In this document: positions 1 to 8,072 of the stretch, piece after piece
How the letters are laid out: each line of letters opens with the position of its first letter
Position numbering within the stretch: the first letter of the stretch is position 1
Notes under the pieces: model-generated
The model's database searches: none
The model's input: only the letters and a program-made list of their open reading frames with translations
Told to the model about the DNA's origin: nothing
From: DASSUW01 sp963730535
GTDB taxonomy: Bacteria; Actinomycetota; Thermoleophilia; Solirubrobacterales; Solirubrobacteraceae
Reading direction: 5' to 3'
Assembly: GCA_963730535.1 (NCBI GenBank)
Contig: CAVSRU010000014.1
Span: forward strand, 124,001-188,000
Length of the DNA stretch: 64,000 nt
Program-made: the position numbers and the translations under genes

Positions 1-1187
<1,187 letters not shown>

Positions 1188-1200
1188 CGACCTTCGAGGG

Positions 1201-1206
1201 TATCCT
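1201..1206 (+). promoter_or_regulatory. -10 element TATCCT of a leaderless, bidirectional promoter
   Basis: TATCCT lies 7 nt before GTG 1214, so transcription would start at the start codon. On the opposite strand TACCCT (1202 down to 1197) shares the same TA and lies 9 nt before ATG 1187 of the ABC-F gene. No Shine-Dalgarno sequence precedes GTG 1214. Confidence 0.5.
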
Positions 1207-1213
1207 CCGCTTC

Positions 1214-1483
1214 GTGCTGCGGACCACCCTGCTGACGGTCGTGTTCCTGGCCCTCACGGCGCCGGCCGCGCTGGCCTCCGAGGGTCACGACGGCGGCGAG
1301 GGCTGGTGGGGTGAGACCAACGACAAGGTGATCACGAACGCCGGGTTCGCGATCATCGCCGGGGTCCCGACGCTGATCCTGATCCTCAGCCTGATCCAGT
1401 GGACCCTGGACAAGCGCAAGGACCGCCGGATGGCCGCCGCCAAGGCGCGCGCGCAGCGGTCCGACGCGCGCGGCGGCTGGTAG
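1214..1483 (+). CDS. Small exported membrane protein, unknown function
   Basis: Protein of 89 residues. Residues 1-22 form a signal-like hydrophobic stretch ending APAALA, a plausible signal peptidase site. A short polar part follows (SEGHDGGEGWWGETNDK), then a transmembrane helix near residues 45-63 (IIAGVPTLILILSLIQW) and a basic tail (DKRKDRRMAAAKARAQR) predicted cytoplasmic. The GTG start is supported by a -10 hexamer 7 nt upstream. Its stop codon directly abuts the stop of the convergent acetyltransferase gene. I do not recognise a family. The product is probably a single-pass membrane protein with a short exposed head. Confidence 0.7.
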   Translation: MLRTTLLTVVFLALTAPAALASEGHDGGEGWWGETNDKVITNAGFAIIAGVPTLILILSLIQWTLDKRKDRRMAAAKARAQRSDARGGW

Positions 1484-2011
1484 CTACCAGACGTCTCCGT
1501 CGCGCCAGTCGCACGCGAGCTCACCTGTGAGGTCGAGCTCGGCCGCGCCCGGGAGCACGTAGATGAAGCCGTCTTCCTCCCTGGTGCGGATCACGCCGTC
1601 CGGCGTGATCGCCGACGTCGGGCCGCGCCAGCGCTGCCATCCGCGGGCCTGGTAGAGCCGCGCGCCGTCGTCGGTGGCTCCGAGCGCCCCGAGGTCGTAG
1701 GCGGCCGTGATGATGCGCTCGAGCGCGTCCATCATGGCCGCGCCGTAGCCCCGGCGCTGCCGGTCGGCCCGGACGCCGACGCCCTCGACGTACCCGGCCC
1801 GGAGCGCCCGGCCCGCGTGCAGCAGCCGCCGCTGGATCAGCGAGGCGTGGCCGACGAGCTCGTCGCCGTCCCACGCCAGCGCGTGCATCCCGCCGAGCGA
1901 GTGCTCCCAGTCGCTGTCCGCGAAGTCGCCCTCGAACACGGCTTCGACCATGGCCCGCGCGGCGTGCAGGGTCGCCGGGTCGACGTCGGCGGTGTGAGCG
2001 ACCTGGATCAT
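1484..2011 (-). CDS. aac(2')-I: Aminoglycoside 2'-N-acetyltransferase, AAC(2')-I family
   Basis: GNAT-fold enzyme expected to transfer acetyl from acetyl-CoA to the 2'-amino group of aminoglycosides. The 175 residues closely follow the mycobacterial AAC(2')-I pattern: DSDWEHSLGGMHAL near residue 34, IQRRLLHAGRALRAGYVEGV near 60-80, the acetyl-CoA loop VRADRQRRGYGAAMMDAL, GARLYQARGWQRWRGPTS near 120, and the family-typical end LACDWRDGDVW. Length matches the family (about 180). ATG 2011 lies 7 bp from the divergent start at 2019; minus-strand CACCAT lies 7 nt upstream of it, so the mRNA may be leaderless. In mycobacteria this family is chromosomal and intrinsic, and also acts on cell-wall metabolites. 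The setting here looks equally chromosomal. Confidence 0.93.
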   Translation of the reverse strand: MIQVAHTADVDPATLHAARAMVEAVFEGDFADSDWEHSLGGMHALAWDGDELVGHASLIQRRLLHAGRALRAGYVEGVGVRADRQRRGYGAAMMDALERIITAAYDLGALGATDDGARLYQARGWQRWRGPTSAITPDGVIRTREEDGFIYVLPGAAELDLTGELACDWRDGDVW

Positions 2012-2024
2012 CTACGGCATGGTG
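2006..2024. promoter_or_regulatory. Interlocked divergent leaderless promoters
   Basis: Plus-strand GATCAT (2006-2011) is 7 nt before ATG 2019. Minus-strand CACCAT (2024-2019) is 7 nt before ATG 2011. Each candidate -10 overlaps the other gene's start codon, so the two promoters could not be used at once. Both hexamers keep only A2 and T6 of the consensus. Confidence 0.35.
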
Positions 2025-2741
2025 CACTACGAGCGACGGGGCGCCGCGGCGCTGGTGACGATCGACCGCCCGGAGCGGCGCAACGCGGTCGACGGGCCGA
2101 CAGCGGCGGCGCTGCTGGAGGCCTACGAGCGGTTCGCGGCCGACGACGACGCGCGCGTCCTGGTGCTGACGGGCGCCGGCGGGACGTTCTGCGCGGGCGC
2201 CGACCTGAAGGCGCTCGAGACGCTCGACCCCGACGCCCCGGCGGGACCGATGGGCTTCACGCGCCTGGAGCCGGCGAAGCCCGCCATCGCTGCGGTCGGC
2301 GGGTGGTGCGTGGCCGGGGGCCTCGAGCTCGCGCTGTGGTGCGACCTGCGGGTGGTGGCCGCAGGCGCGCGCTTCGGGTGCCTCGAGCGGCGCTGGGGCG
2401 TGCCGCTGCTGGACGGCGGCACCCAGCGCCTGCCGCGCGTGGTCGGGCTCGGCCGGGCGCTCGACCTGATCCTCACCGGCCGCGTCGTGGAGGCGCCCGA
2501 GGCGCTGGCGATGGGTCTCGTCACCGAGATCGTGGAGGACGGCCGCGAGGTCGAGCGAGCGCTCGAGCTGGCCGAGACGATCGCCGCCTTCCCGGCGCAG
2601 ACGATGCTCTCCGACCGCGAGGCGGCCCACGCGGCGCTCGGCCTCCCGCTCGCGGAGGGGTTGGAGCTGGAGGCGCGGCTGGGGCGGGAGCGGATCCGCG
2701 ACGCGCTCGAGGGTGCGCGCCGGTTCGCAGATCGGGGATAG
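2019..2741 (+). CDS. Enoyl-CoA hydratase/isomerase family protein
   Basis: Crotonase-fold protein of 240 residues acting on acyl-CoA thioesters, probably in fatty-acid degradation. Seen: RPERRNAVDG near residue 17, the oxyanion-hole segment GTFCAGADLKALE near 60, and VGGWCVAGGLELALWCDLRV near 90-110, where the crotonase active-site helix sits. The catalytic Glu pair of classical hydratases is not clear, so an isomerase or another crotonase reaction is possible. It lies 32 bp upstream of the acyl-CoA reductase gene on the same strand, which suggests shared acyl-CoA metabolism. The start is the first ATG, 7 bp from the divergent acetyltransferase gene. Confidence 0.85.
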   Translation: MVHYERRGAAALVTIDRPERRNAVDGPTAAALLEAYERFAADDDARVLVLTGAGGTFCAGADLKALETLDPDAPAGPMGFTRLEPAKPAIAAVGGWCVAGGLELALWCDLRVVAAGARFGCLERRWGVPLLDGGTQRLPRVVGLGRALDLILTGRVVEAPEALAMGLVTEIVEDGREVERALELAETIAAFPAQTMLSDREAAHAALGLPLAEGLELEARLGRERIRDALEGARRFADRG

Positions 2742-2773
2742 GGTTCGGCCACGTTCCCCGAGGAGGCACAGCT

Positions 2774-4738
2774 GTGAGTTACTTCGTCACCGGCGCGACG
2801 GGCTTCATCGGTCGCCATCTGGTCGAGCGCCTGCTCGAGCGCGAGGGCGACATCTACGTGCTCGTGCGCGAGGAGTCGGCCGGCAAGCTCGACCGCTGGC
2901 GCGACACCGATCGCGTGAAGCCGGTGTTCGGCGATCTCACACAGCCCGGGCTCGGGCTCGCCGACGAGGACAAGGAGCGGCTGCGAGGCGTCGACCACGT
3001 CTTCCACCTCGGCGCGATCTACGACATCGCGGCGCCCGAGGAGCACAACGCGGCGATCAACGTCGGCGGCACGCAGAACGTCGTCGACCTCGCGAACGAG
3101 CTGGGCGCCGGACGCTTCCACCACATGTCCTCGATCGCGGTCGCCGGCACCTACGACGGGCACTTCACCGAGGACGACTTCGACGAGGGGCAGGAGCTGC
3201 CTACCCCCTACCACCGCACGAAGTACGAGTCCGAGAAGCTCGTCCGCGAGCGGGTCCAGGCGCCCTGGCGGGCCTACCGGCCGTCGCTCGTGGTCGGCAA
3301 CTCGCAGACCGGCGAGATGGACAAGATCGACGGCCCGTACTACTTCTTCAAGGCGATCCAGAAGCTGCGCCACGCGCTGCCGGAGTGGTTCCCGCTCGTC
3401 TCGCTCGAGTTCGGCCGCACCAACCTCGTGCCGGTCGACTTCGTGGCCGCCGCCGTCGACCACATCGCCCACCAGGACGGGCTCGACGGCCAGGCGTTCC
3501 ACATCGTCGACCCCAAGCCCCCGAGGTCCGGCGACGTGATGAACACGTTCGCGAACGCGGCCCATGCGCCGCACGCGGTCATGCGGGTCGACAAGAAGCT
3601 CACCGACATGCTGCCGAAGGGCGTGCTCTCGTACGCCCTCAAGATCCCGGCGCTCCAGGGGATCAAGCGCAGCTTCCTGGCCGACCTCGGCATCCCCGAG
3701 GAGGCGATCCAGAACGCGGAGCTGCGCACCCGGTTCGACGCGCGCGACACCCAGCGGGCGCTGGCCGGCTCGGACATCGAGCTGCCGAAGCTGGAGACCT
3801 ACGCGGACAAGCTGTGGGACTACTGGGAGCGCCACCTGGACCCCGACCTGTTCAAGGACCGGTCGTTCGAGGGCGCCGTGAACGGCAGGACGGTGGTCAT
3901 CACCGGTGCCTCGAGCGGCATCGGCCGGTCAGCGGCGCTGAAGATCGCGGCCGCGGGCGGGATCCCGCTGCTCGTCGCCCGCACGCAGGAGAAGCTCGAC
4001 GCGGTCAAGGCGGAGATCGAGCGCGCCGGGGGGACCGCGTACGTCTACTCATGCGACCTCTCCGACTACGACGCGATCGAGGAGCTGGTGGAGCGGTTGC
4101 TCTCCGACCACCCGGCGATCGACATGCTGGTCAACAACGCCGGCCGCTCGATCCGCCGCTCGGTGTCGCTGGCCTACGACCGCTTCCACGACTACGAGCG
4201 CACGGTCGGGCTCAACTACCTCTCCCCCGTGAAGCTGATGCTGGGGCTGCTGCCCCACATGCGCGAGCGGGGCTCCGGCCACATCGTCAACGTCTCCTCG
4301 ATCGGCGTGCAGACCAACCCGCCGCGGTTCTCGGCGTACGTCGCCTCCAAGTCGGCGCTCGACGCGTTCACGCGCGTGGTGTCCTCCGAGATGATCGGCG
4401 ACGGCGTGACCTTCACCACGATCCACATGCCGCTGGTGCGGACGCCGATGATCGCGCCGACGAAGATCTACGACTCGTTCCCGACGATCTCGCCCGACGA
4501 GGCGGCCGACATCATCTGCGAGGCGATCCGGGCGAAGCCGAAGCAGATCAACACGCGGCTCGGGACGTTCGGCGAGGTCGCCTACGCGCTGGCGCCCAAG
4601 GCCGTCGACCAGATCCTGCACATGGCCTACAAGGTGTTCCCGGAGTCGGCCGCGGCGAGCGGGAAGAAGGACGCGGGCGAGAAGGCCTCGGGCGAGGCGA
4701 CGGCGCTCGCCTACCTGATGCGAGGCGTGCACTGGTGA
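2774..4738 (+). CDS. Alcohol-forming fatty acyl-CoA reductase (two SDR domains)
   Basis: Bifunctional 654-residue protein predicted to reduce fatty acyl-CoA through the aldehyde to the alcohol with NADPH. Residues 1-370 are an extended SDR domain (TGATGFIGRHLVERLL at 6-21; YHRTKYESEK as the YxxxK site). Residues 376-630 are a classical SDR domain (TGASSGIGRS; NNAGRSIRRS; SAYVASKSALDAF). The end YLMRGVHW and the internal WDYWERHLDPDLFKDR match the Marinobacter-type FAR and mycobacterial AcrA1 layout as I know it. GTG 2774 was chosen because AGGAGG lies 7 nt upstream and the Rossmann motif follows at once; the reading frame itself extends much further 5'. Fatty alcohols would feed wax-ester or lipid synthesis; no wax synthase is present in the window. 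Confidence 0.9.
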   Translation: MSYFVTGATGFIGRHLVERLLEREGDIYVLVREESAGKLDRWRDTDRVKPVFGDLTQPGLGLADEDKERLRGVDHVFHLGAIYDIAAPEEHNAAINVGGTQNVVDLANELGAGRFHHMSSIAVAGTYDGHFTEDDFDEGQELPTPYHRTKYESEKLVRERVQAPWRAYRPSLVVGNSQTGEMDKIDGPYYFFKAIQKLRHALPEWFPLVSLEFGRTNLVPVDFVAAAVDHIAHQDGLDGQAFHIVDPKPPRSGDVMNTFANAAHAPHAVMRVDKKLTDMLPKGVLSYALKIPALQGIKRSFLADLGIPEEAIQNAELRTRFDARDTQRALAGSDIELPKLETYADKLWDYWERHLDPDLFKDRSFEGAVNGRTVVITGASSGIGRSAALKIAAAGGIPLLVARTQEKLDAVKAEIERAGGTAYVYSCDLSDYDAIEELVERLLSDHPAIDMLVNNAGRSIRRSVSLAYDRFHDYERTVGLNYLSPVKLMLGLLPHMRERGSGHIVNVSSIGVQTNPPRFSAYVASKSALDAFTRVVSSEMIGDGVTFTTIHMPLVRTPMIAPTKIYDSFPTISPDEAADIICEAIRAKPKQINTRLGTFGEVAYALAPKAVDQILHMAYKVFPESAAASGKKDAGEKASGEATALAYLMRGVHW

Positions 4739-5316
4739 GCGACGATCACGTCACCGTCAACGGGTCGGCCAGCCGCGCGCTGGCGCCCGGGGCGGCGACG
4801 TGGCGCGCCGAGGCGGTGGAGGCCGACGACGACCCCCGCGCGGCGTTCGAGCGCTGCTCGGCGCGGCTCAACGCCCTCGTCGAGCGGCTCTCCGGGCTCG
4901 GCGAGGTGGCCAGCGAGGCGGTGGTCGTGCAGCCGCGGTTCGAGGAGCGCGGCCCGGCGGGCGCGGAGGCGATCGGCGCCGTCCGGGTGCGCTCCTCGGC
5001 CGGCCGGTCCGGGGAGGTCGCCCAGGCGGCGATGGCCGCTGGCGCCAACCGGCTCCACGGGCCGTGGTTCGAGTACGAAGGCGCCGACGACGCCCGCGCC
5101 GGCCTCCTCGGCGACGCGGTCGCCGACGCGCGCCGCAAGGCGGAGCAGCTCGCCGAGGCCGCCGGGCGCCGGCTCGGGCCGGTCCAGGCCGTGATCGAGC
5201 AGGCCGACGACCGGTACGGCGTGCCGGCGTTCGAGGCCGCGGGGGCGCCCGACGTGAGGCCGCGGGAGCAGACCGTCACGGCCACTGTGCGGGTCGTGTT
5301 CCGGCTGCAGGACTGA
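4735..5316 (+). CDS. SIMPL domain (DUF541) protein
   Basis: Protein of 193 residues with the SIMPL/DUF541 pattern: N-terminal strand DDHVTVNGSASRALAPGAAT, a helix with ARLNALVERLSGL, and a C-terminal helix DARRKAEQLAEAAGRRLGPV followed by a strand EQTVTATVRVVFRL. Most SIMPL proteins are exported, but no signal peptide is seen, so this one may be cytoplasmic. GTG 4735 overlaps the stop of the acyl-CoA reductase (GTGA), so translation is probably coupled. The reaction is unknown; the family is linked to periplasmic stress and kinase signalling elsewhere. Confidence 0.8.
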   Translation: MSDDHVTVNGSASRALAPGAATWRAEAVEADDDPRAAFERCSARLNALVERLSGLGEVASEAVVVQPRFEERGPAGAEAIGAVRVRSSAGRSGEVAQAAMAAGANRLHGPWFEYEGADDARAGLLGDAVADARRKAEQLAEAAGRRLGPVQAVIEQADDRYGVPAFEAAGAPDVRPREQTVTATVRVVFRLQD

Positions 5317-5334
5317 CGTCGCCGCCCGGCCTGG

Positions 5335-5565
5335 AAACGTCAACTGCGCTGGGTAGGGAGGGTGAGGGATCAAGCCGAGGGTTTCGTGTCAATCGGTCGA
5401 GATCCCGCGGCGCCCAAATGCCACCTTTGTGCTCTGGACGCGGCATAAAGGTCGGATTTCGATGCGCGTAGCGGCTTCAGCGCGATTGACCACCGAACGC
5501 GACCGCCTTGAGCCGACCGAGCGGCCGGCTCCCTCACCTCCCTACCCAGCCGCAGTTGACGTTCG
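5335..5565. repeat. Modular palindromic element, copy 1 (type I ends)
   Basis: Left arm 5336-5369 (AACGTCAACTGCG then CTGGGTAGGGAGG) and right arm 5530-5563 are inverted copies of about 34 bp with two single-base gaps. Between them lies an imperfect hairpin: AAATGCCACCTTTG (5416-5429) pairs with CATAAAGGTCGGATTT (5444-5459) around a 3-nt internal mismatch. The element fills the gap between the convergent SIMPL and M23 genes and ends 6 bp from the M23 stop codon. Related ends occur near 19.48, 21.79, 32.2, 47.1, 61.43 and 62.0 kb. Confidence 0.85.
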
Positions 5566-5571
5566 CCCGCG

Positions 5572-6438
5572 CTACAGCCCGGTCAACGGATCAACGGAAC
5601 CCCCGTTGAGCCGCAGCTCGAAGTGCAGGTGCGGGCCGGTCGCGTTGCCTGTCGACCCGACCCTCCCGATGATCCGGCCGGCGACGAGGCAGGTACCGAC
5701 CGGCACGTCGATCCGGGACAGGTGCGCATACCAGCTCGTCATCCCCATGCGATGGCGGATGACGACGAGGTTGCCGTAGCCGCCAGCGTCCCAGCCGGCC
5801 GAGCTGACGCAGCCGCGGCCCGCGGCGGCCACGGCGGCGCCGTGGGGCTTCGGGTAGTCGAGCCCGGTGTGGAAGGAGCCGCCACGGGGGCCGAAGCCGT
5901 CGGCCGGCGCGCCGCCGACGGGGGCGAGGAAGCGAAGCGGCGAGCGGCGCGGTGGGCGCTTGACGGCGGCGAGCGTGCCGGGGCCGGCGAGCGCGTCGAC
6001 GCCGAGGCCCGCCGAGGCCTGGAAGCGCCGCAGCGCCGTCGTGCTGCGCGGGCCGAGGTCCCCGTCGAACGTGCCGGACGGGAAGCCCTGCCAGGCGAGC
6101 AGGAACTGGAGCGCGGCGACGTCCCAGCCACGCGCTCCCGGCCGGATGACGCGCGACCCGAGCAGGTGCCGGCCGCGCCAGCCGAGCGCGCGGCGCGTTC
6201 GCGGGCCCGCGACCCCGTCGACCGCCAGGCCCCGCCGCGCCTGGAAGCGGCGGACCGCGTCGCTCGTCATCGGCCCACGAACGCCGTCGACCGTGCCGAG
6301 GTAGAGCCCTCGCGCCCGCAGCGCGGCCTGGAGGGCGGCGGTGCCCGCGTGACCGCGCTGCGCGGCAACCGCGACATCGGCAGCCGGCACCGCCGCCACC
6401 ACGACGAGCAGGGCGACGACAAGAAGGCGTCCGGCCAC
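5572..6438 (-). CDS. Secreted M23 peptidase with two peptidoglycan-binding domains
   Basis: Predicted cell-wall hydrolase of 288 residues. Order of parts: N-terminal hydrophobic signal or anchor (AGRLLVVALLVVVAAVPAA), two PG_binding_1 domains (residues about 35-88 and 105-158, each ending in a DGVAGPRTRRAL or DALAGPGTLAAV motif), then a LytM/M23 domain with HTGLDYPKPHG (zinc His and Asp) and GPHLHFELRL (HxH). The catalytic set looks complete. GTG 6438 is preferred because it opens the signal peptide; the upstream GAGGGT at 7 nt could be a leaderless -10. Its 3' end faces repeat copy 1. Confidence 0.88.
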   Translation of the reverse strand: MAGRLLVVALLVVVAAVPAADVAVAAQRGHAGTAALQAALRARGLYLGTVDGVRGPMTSDAVRRFQARRGLAVDGVAGPRTRRALGWRGRHLLGSRVIRPGARGWDVAALQFLLAWQGFPSGTFDGDLGPRSTTALRRFQASAGLGVDALAGPGTLAAVKRPPRRSPLRFLAPVGGAPADGFGPRGGSFHTGLDYPKPHGAAVAAAGRGCVSSAGWDAGGYGNLVVIRHRMGMTSWYAHLSRIDVPVGTCLVAGRIIGRVGSTGNATGPHLHFELRLNGGSVDPLTGL

Positions 6439-6491
6439 CCCAATGACCCTCGCAGACCGCGCCAGGTCACAACGCGCCTGAATCAGATCTT

Positions 6492-7067
6492 TCAGGCCTG
6501 GCGACGCCGACGGTAGTACGCGCCGGCCTTCGCGCGACCCCCGCAGACCTGCATCGAGCACCACGTGGCGCTCGCGTTCGTGGAGCGGTCGTAGAACGCC
6601 CAGCCGCAGCGGTGGCCCGGGCAGGCCTTCAGGCGCCGCCAGCCGCCGTCGAGCATCGCCGCGAAGGCGACGGCGAGGATCCGCCCGACCGCGCCGTCGA
6701 CCCCGCCGGCCCGCGGCACGAGCGCTGCGTCGCCGGGCGCGAAGGTGGGCTCGAGCCCGGCGCGCCGGGCGGCGCCGGCGAGCACGTCCGCCGCCGCGGC
6801 GTCGTACGGCTCTCCGTTGTTCGCCCACAGCAGCGACCGCAGCGCCTCGCGAGCCGACCGCGCCGCGTCCTCCTCACCGCCCCGCACCGACACGGCGAGG
6901 TCGTGGCGCCCGAGCCACTCCTCGAGGCCCGCGGCGTCGGACAGCAGGTCGGGCCCGTGCTCACGGTCCACCGTGTTGACGAACGCCTGGACGAGCCGCA
7001 GCGGCTCCGGAGCGGGCTCGCGGCCACCGGGATGCACGAGGCCGGAGAGGAGCGCCTCACGTTCCAC
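6492..7067 (-). CDS. CGNR zinc-finger (ABATE domain) protein, probable regulator
   Basis: Protein of 191 residues. The N-terminal ABATE-like part includes LVQAFVNTVDREHGPDLL. The C-terminal zinc finger has CPGHRCGWAFYDRS followed by WCSMQVCGGRAKAGAYYRRR, matching the CGNR finger except that the name-giving CGNR reads CGGR. All four candidate metal cysteines (CPGHRC, WCSMQVC) are present. Such proteins are thought to be transcriptional regulators. GTG 7067 is fixed by TAGGCT 7 nt upstream, so the mRNA is likely leaderless. It is divergent from the truncated gene at 7129. Confidence 0.85.
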   Translation of the reverse strand: MEREALLSGLVHPGGREPAPEPLRLVQAFVNTVDREHGPDLLSDAAGLEEWLGRHDLAVSVRGGEEDAARSAREALRSLLWANNGEPYDAAAADVLAGAARRAGLEPTFAPGDAALVPRAGGVDGAVGRILAVAFAAMLDGGWRRLKACPGHRCGWAFYDRSTNASATWCSMQVCGGRAKAGAYYRRRRQA

Positions 7068-7074
7068 GGCCGCG

Positions 7075-7080
7075 AGCCTA
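7075..7080 (-). promoter_or_regulatory. -10 element TAGGCT, leaderless start of the CGNR gene
   Basis: On the minus strand TAGGCT is followed by 7 nt and then GTG 7067. No Shine-Dalgarno sequence is present in the gap. Confidence 0.5.
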
Positions 7081-7128
7081 CCCGGCCGTGGAATACGCGC
7101 GGAGCGGCGGCGTCCTCGAGGGCAAGGG

Positions 7129-7431
7129 ATGAGCGAGCCACTCGATCTTGACCCGGCCGACGAGGCCGACCTCGTCGCGCTCGCCGACGGCTGCCTTCCC
7201 TCGTGCCGGACCGCCGAGGTCGAGGCCCGCGTGGCCGCCGACGCCGCGGTCGCGGCTGCCCTCGGCCGTCAGCGCCGCGCGCTCGCGCTCCTGGCCGGGG
7301 AAGCGCCGTGCCCGTCCGCCGCGCTGCTCGAGCGGCTGGGCGCCGTGGCCGCCGATCGCGCCGCTTGCGGCCGGCTCGCGGCGCTGGTCGCCGCGCTCCA
7401 GCAGCTGGTCGTGCCCCGGCAGCGCCGGTAG
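7129..7431 (+). pseudogene. Truncated anti-sigma-factor-like gene
   Basis: The 100-residue frame starts MSEPLDLDPADEADLVALAD and continues with VEARVAADAAVAAALGRQRR, resembling the cytoplasmic N-terminus of actinobacterial anti-sigma proteins (a short acidic head, then an Ala/Arg-rich helix). No membrane anchor follows. From about residue 92 the frame runs into the antisense of the sulfatase 3' end (LVVPRQRR). I read it as the 5' fragment of a gene cut by a deletion whose other side is the sulfatase remnant. The family assignment is tentative; the truncation rests on the overlap with recognisable sulfatase sequence. Confidence 0.5.
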
Positions 7432-8009
7432 CGCTCCAGCTTGGCGTGCAGCCTCGCCAGCCGCGCGGCGCTGATCCGACCGGCGCGGTTGTCGAGCTCA
7501 CCGGGGTCGCGCCGCCGGTCGTAGAGCTCCCGGTCGCCGTTCTCGTACTCGACGTAGGTGAGGTGCCGCGTCCGCAGCGCGCTGTAGCTCGACGGCAGCC
7601 CCATCGCCCAGCCCTGCACGTCGGGGTCGCCGGCGCGGATGCGCGGCTCGGCGTGCTCGATGCCGACGCTGCGCATCCTCGCGCCGTGGCGCCGGAACGC
7701 CCGGTAGCCGCCTTCCGGCCACGTGTTCGTCAGCACCCGCGTGTTGTGGGGGAACTCGCCGGTCAGGATCGTCGCGCGGGAGCTGCAGCACATCGAGTCG
7801 CCCACGACGAACTGGCGGAACGTCATCCCGTCGCGCTGCATCTTCCGCACCTGCGGCATGTGCGGGACGAGATCCCACGACAGGTCGTCGGCGAGGACGA
7901 AGACGATGTTGGGACGCTCAGCCGCGGCGCCGGCGGCCGGCGGTACGGCGCAGCCGGCGAGCAGGCAGGCGAGGAGCACGATCCATGCGCGGGGCGACGA
8001 GAGTTCCAT
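7269..8009 (-). pseudogene. Sulfatase remnant with a large internal deletion
   Basis: The frame opens with a lipoprotein-type signal (LLACLLAGC) and a clear sulfatase N-terminus: RPNIVFVLADDLSWDL, then DSMCCSSRATILTGEFPHN, where CCSSRA holds the formylglycine-type cysteine. After EGGYRAFRRHG it jumps at once to a sulfatase C-terminus (QGWAMGLPSSYSALRTRHL, YVEYENGDRELYDRRRDP). Roughly 200 or more residues of the usual 450-500 are missing in frame. After CRGTTSCW the frame runs on antisense to the truncated gene at 7129, so the native stop is lost. Binding residues carried by the missing part cannot be present, so activity is unlikely. Confidence 0.8.
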
Positions 8010-8054
8010 CGCCGCACCGTCGCCGAGCGCCGCCGCGCCGGGCAGAGCCCAACA

Positions 8055-8072
8055 GGGTGAACGCGTTCACCC
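8055..8072. promoter_or_regulatory. Perfect 18-bp palindrome, LacI-type operator or terminator
   Basis: GGGTGAACGCGTTCACCC is a perfect palindrome with a central CG, the form of LacI-family operators (TGAACGCGTTCA). It lies immediately after the stop codon of the SNF2 gene and 46-63 bp upstream of the sulfatase start, both on the minus strand. It could also fold as a tight terminator hairpin, though a palindrome without a loop is a poor RNA stem. A LacI-type regulator is encoded at 60413. Confidence 0.45.

Noticed and set aside
1521..2630. Long antisense frame across the acetyltransferase and the enoyl-CoA hydratase.
   Set aside because: Both genes have strong family motifs in their own frames; the antisense product is a low-complexity Arg/Ala/Gly sequence.
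5335..5565. Insertion sequence at repeat copy 1.
   Set aside because: The inverted ends enclose only about 160 bp with no transposase frame, and no target-site duplication is evident.
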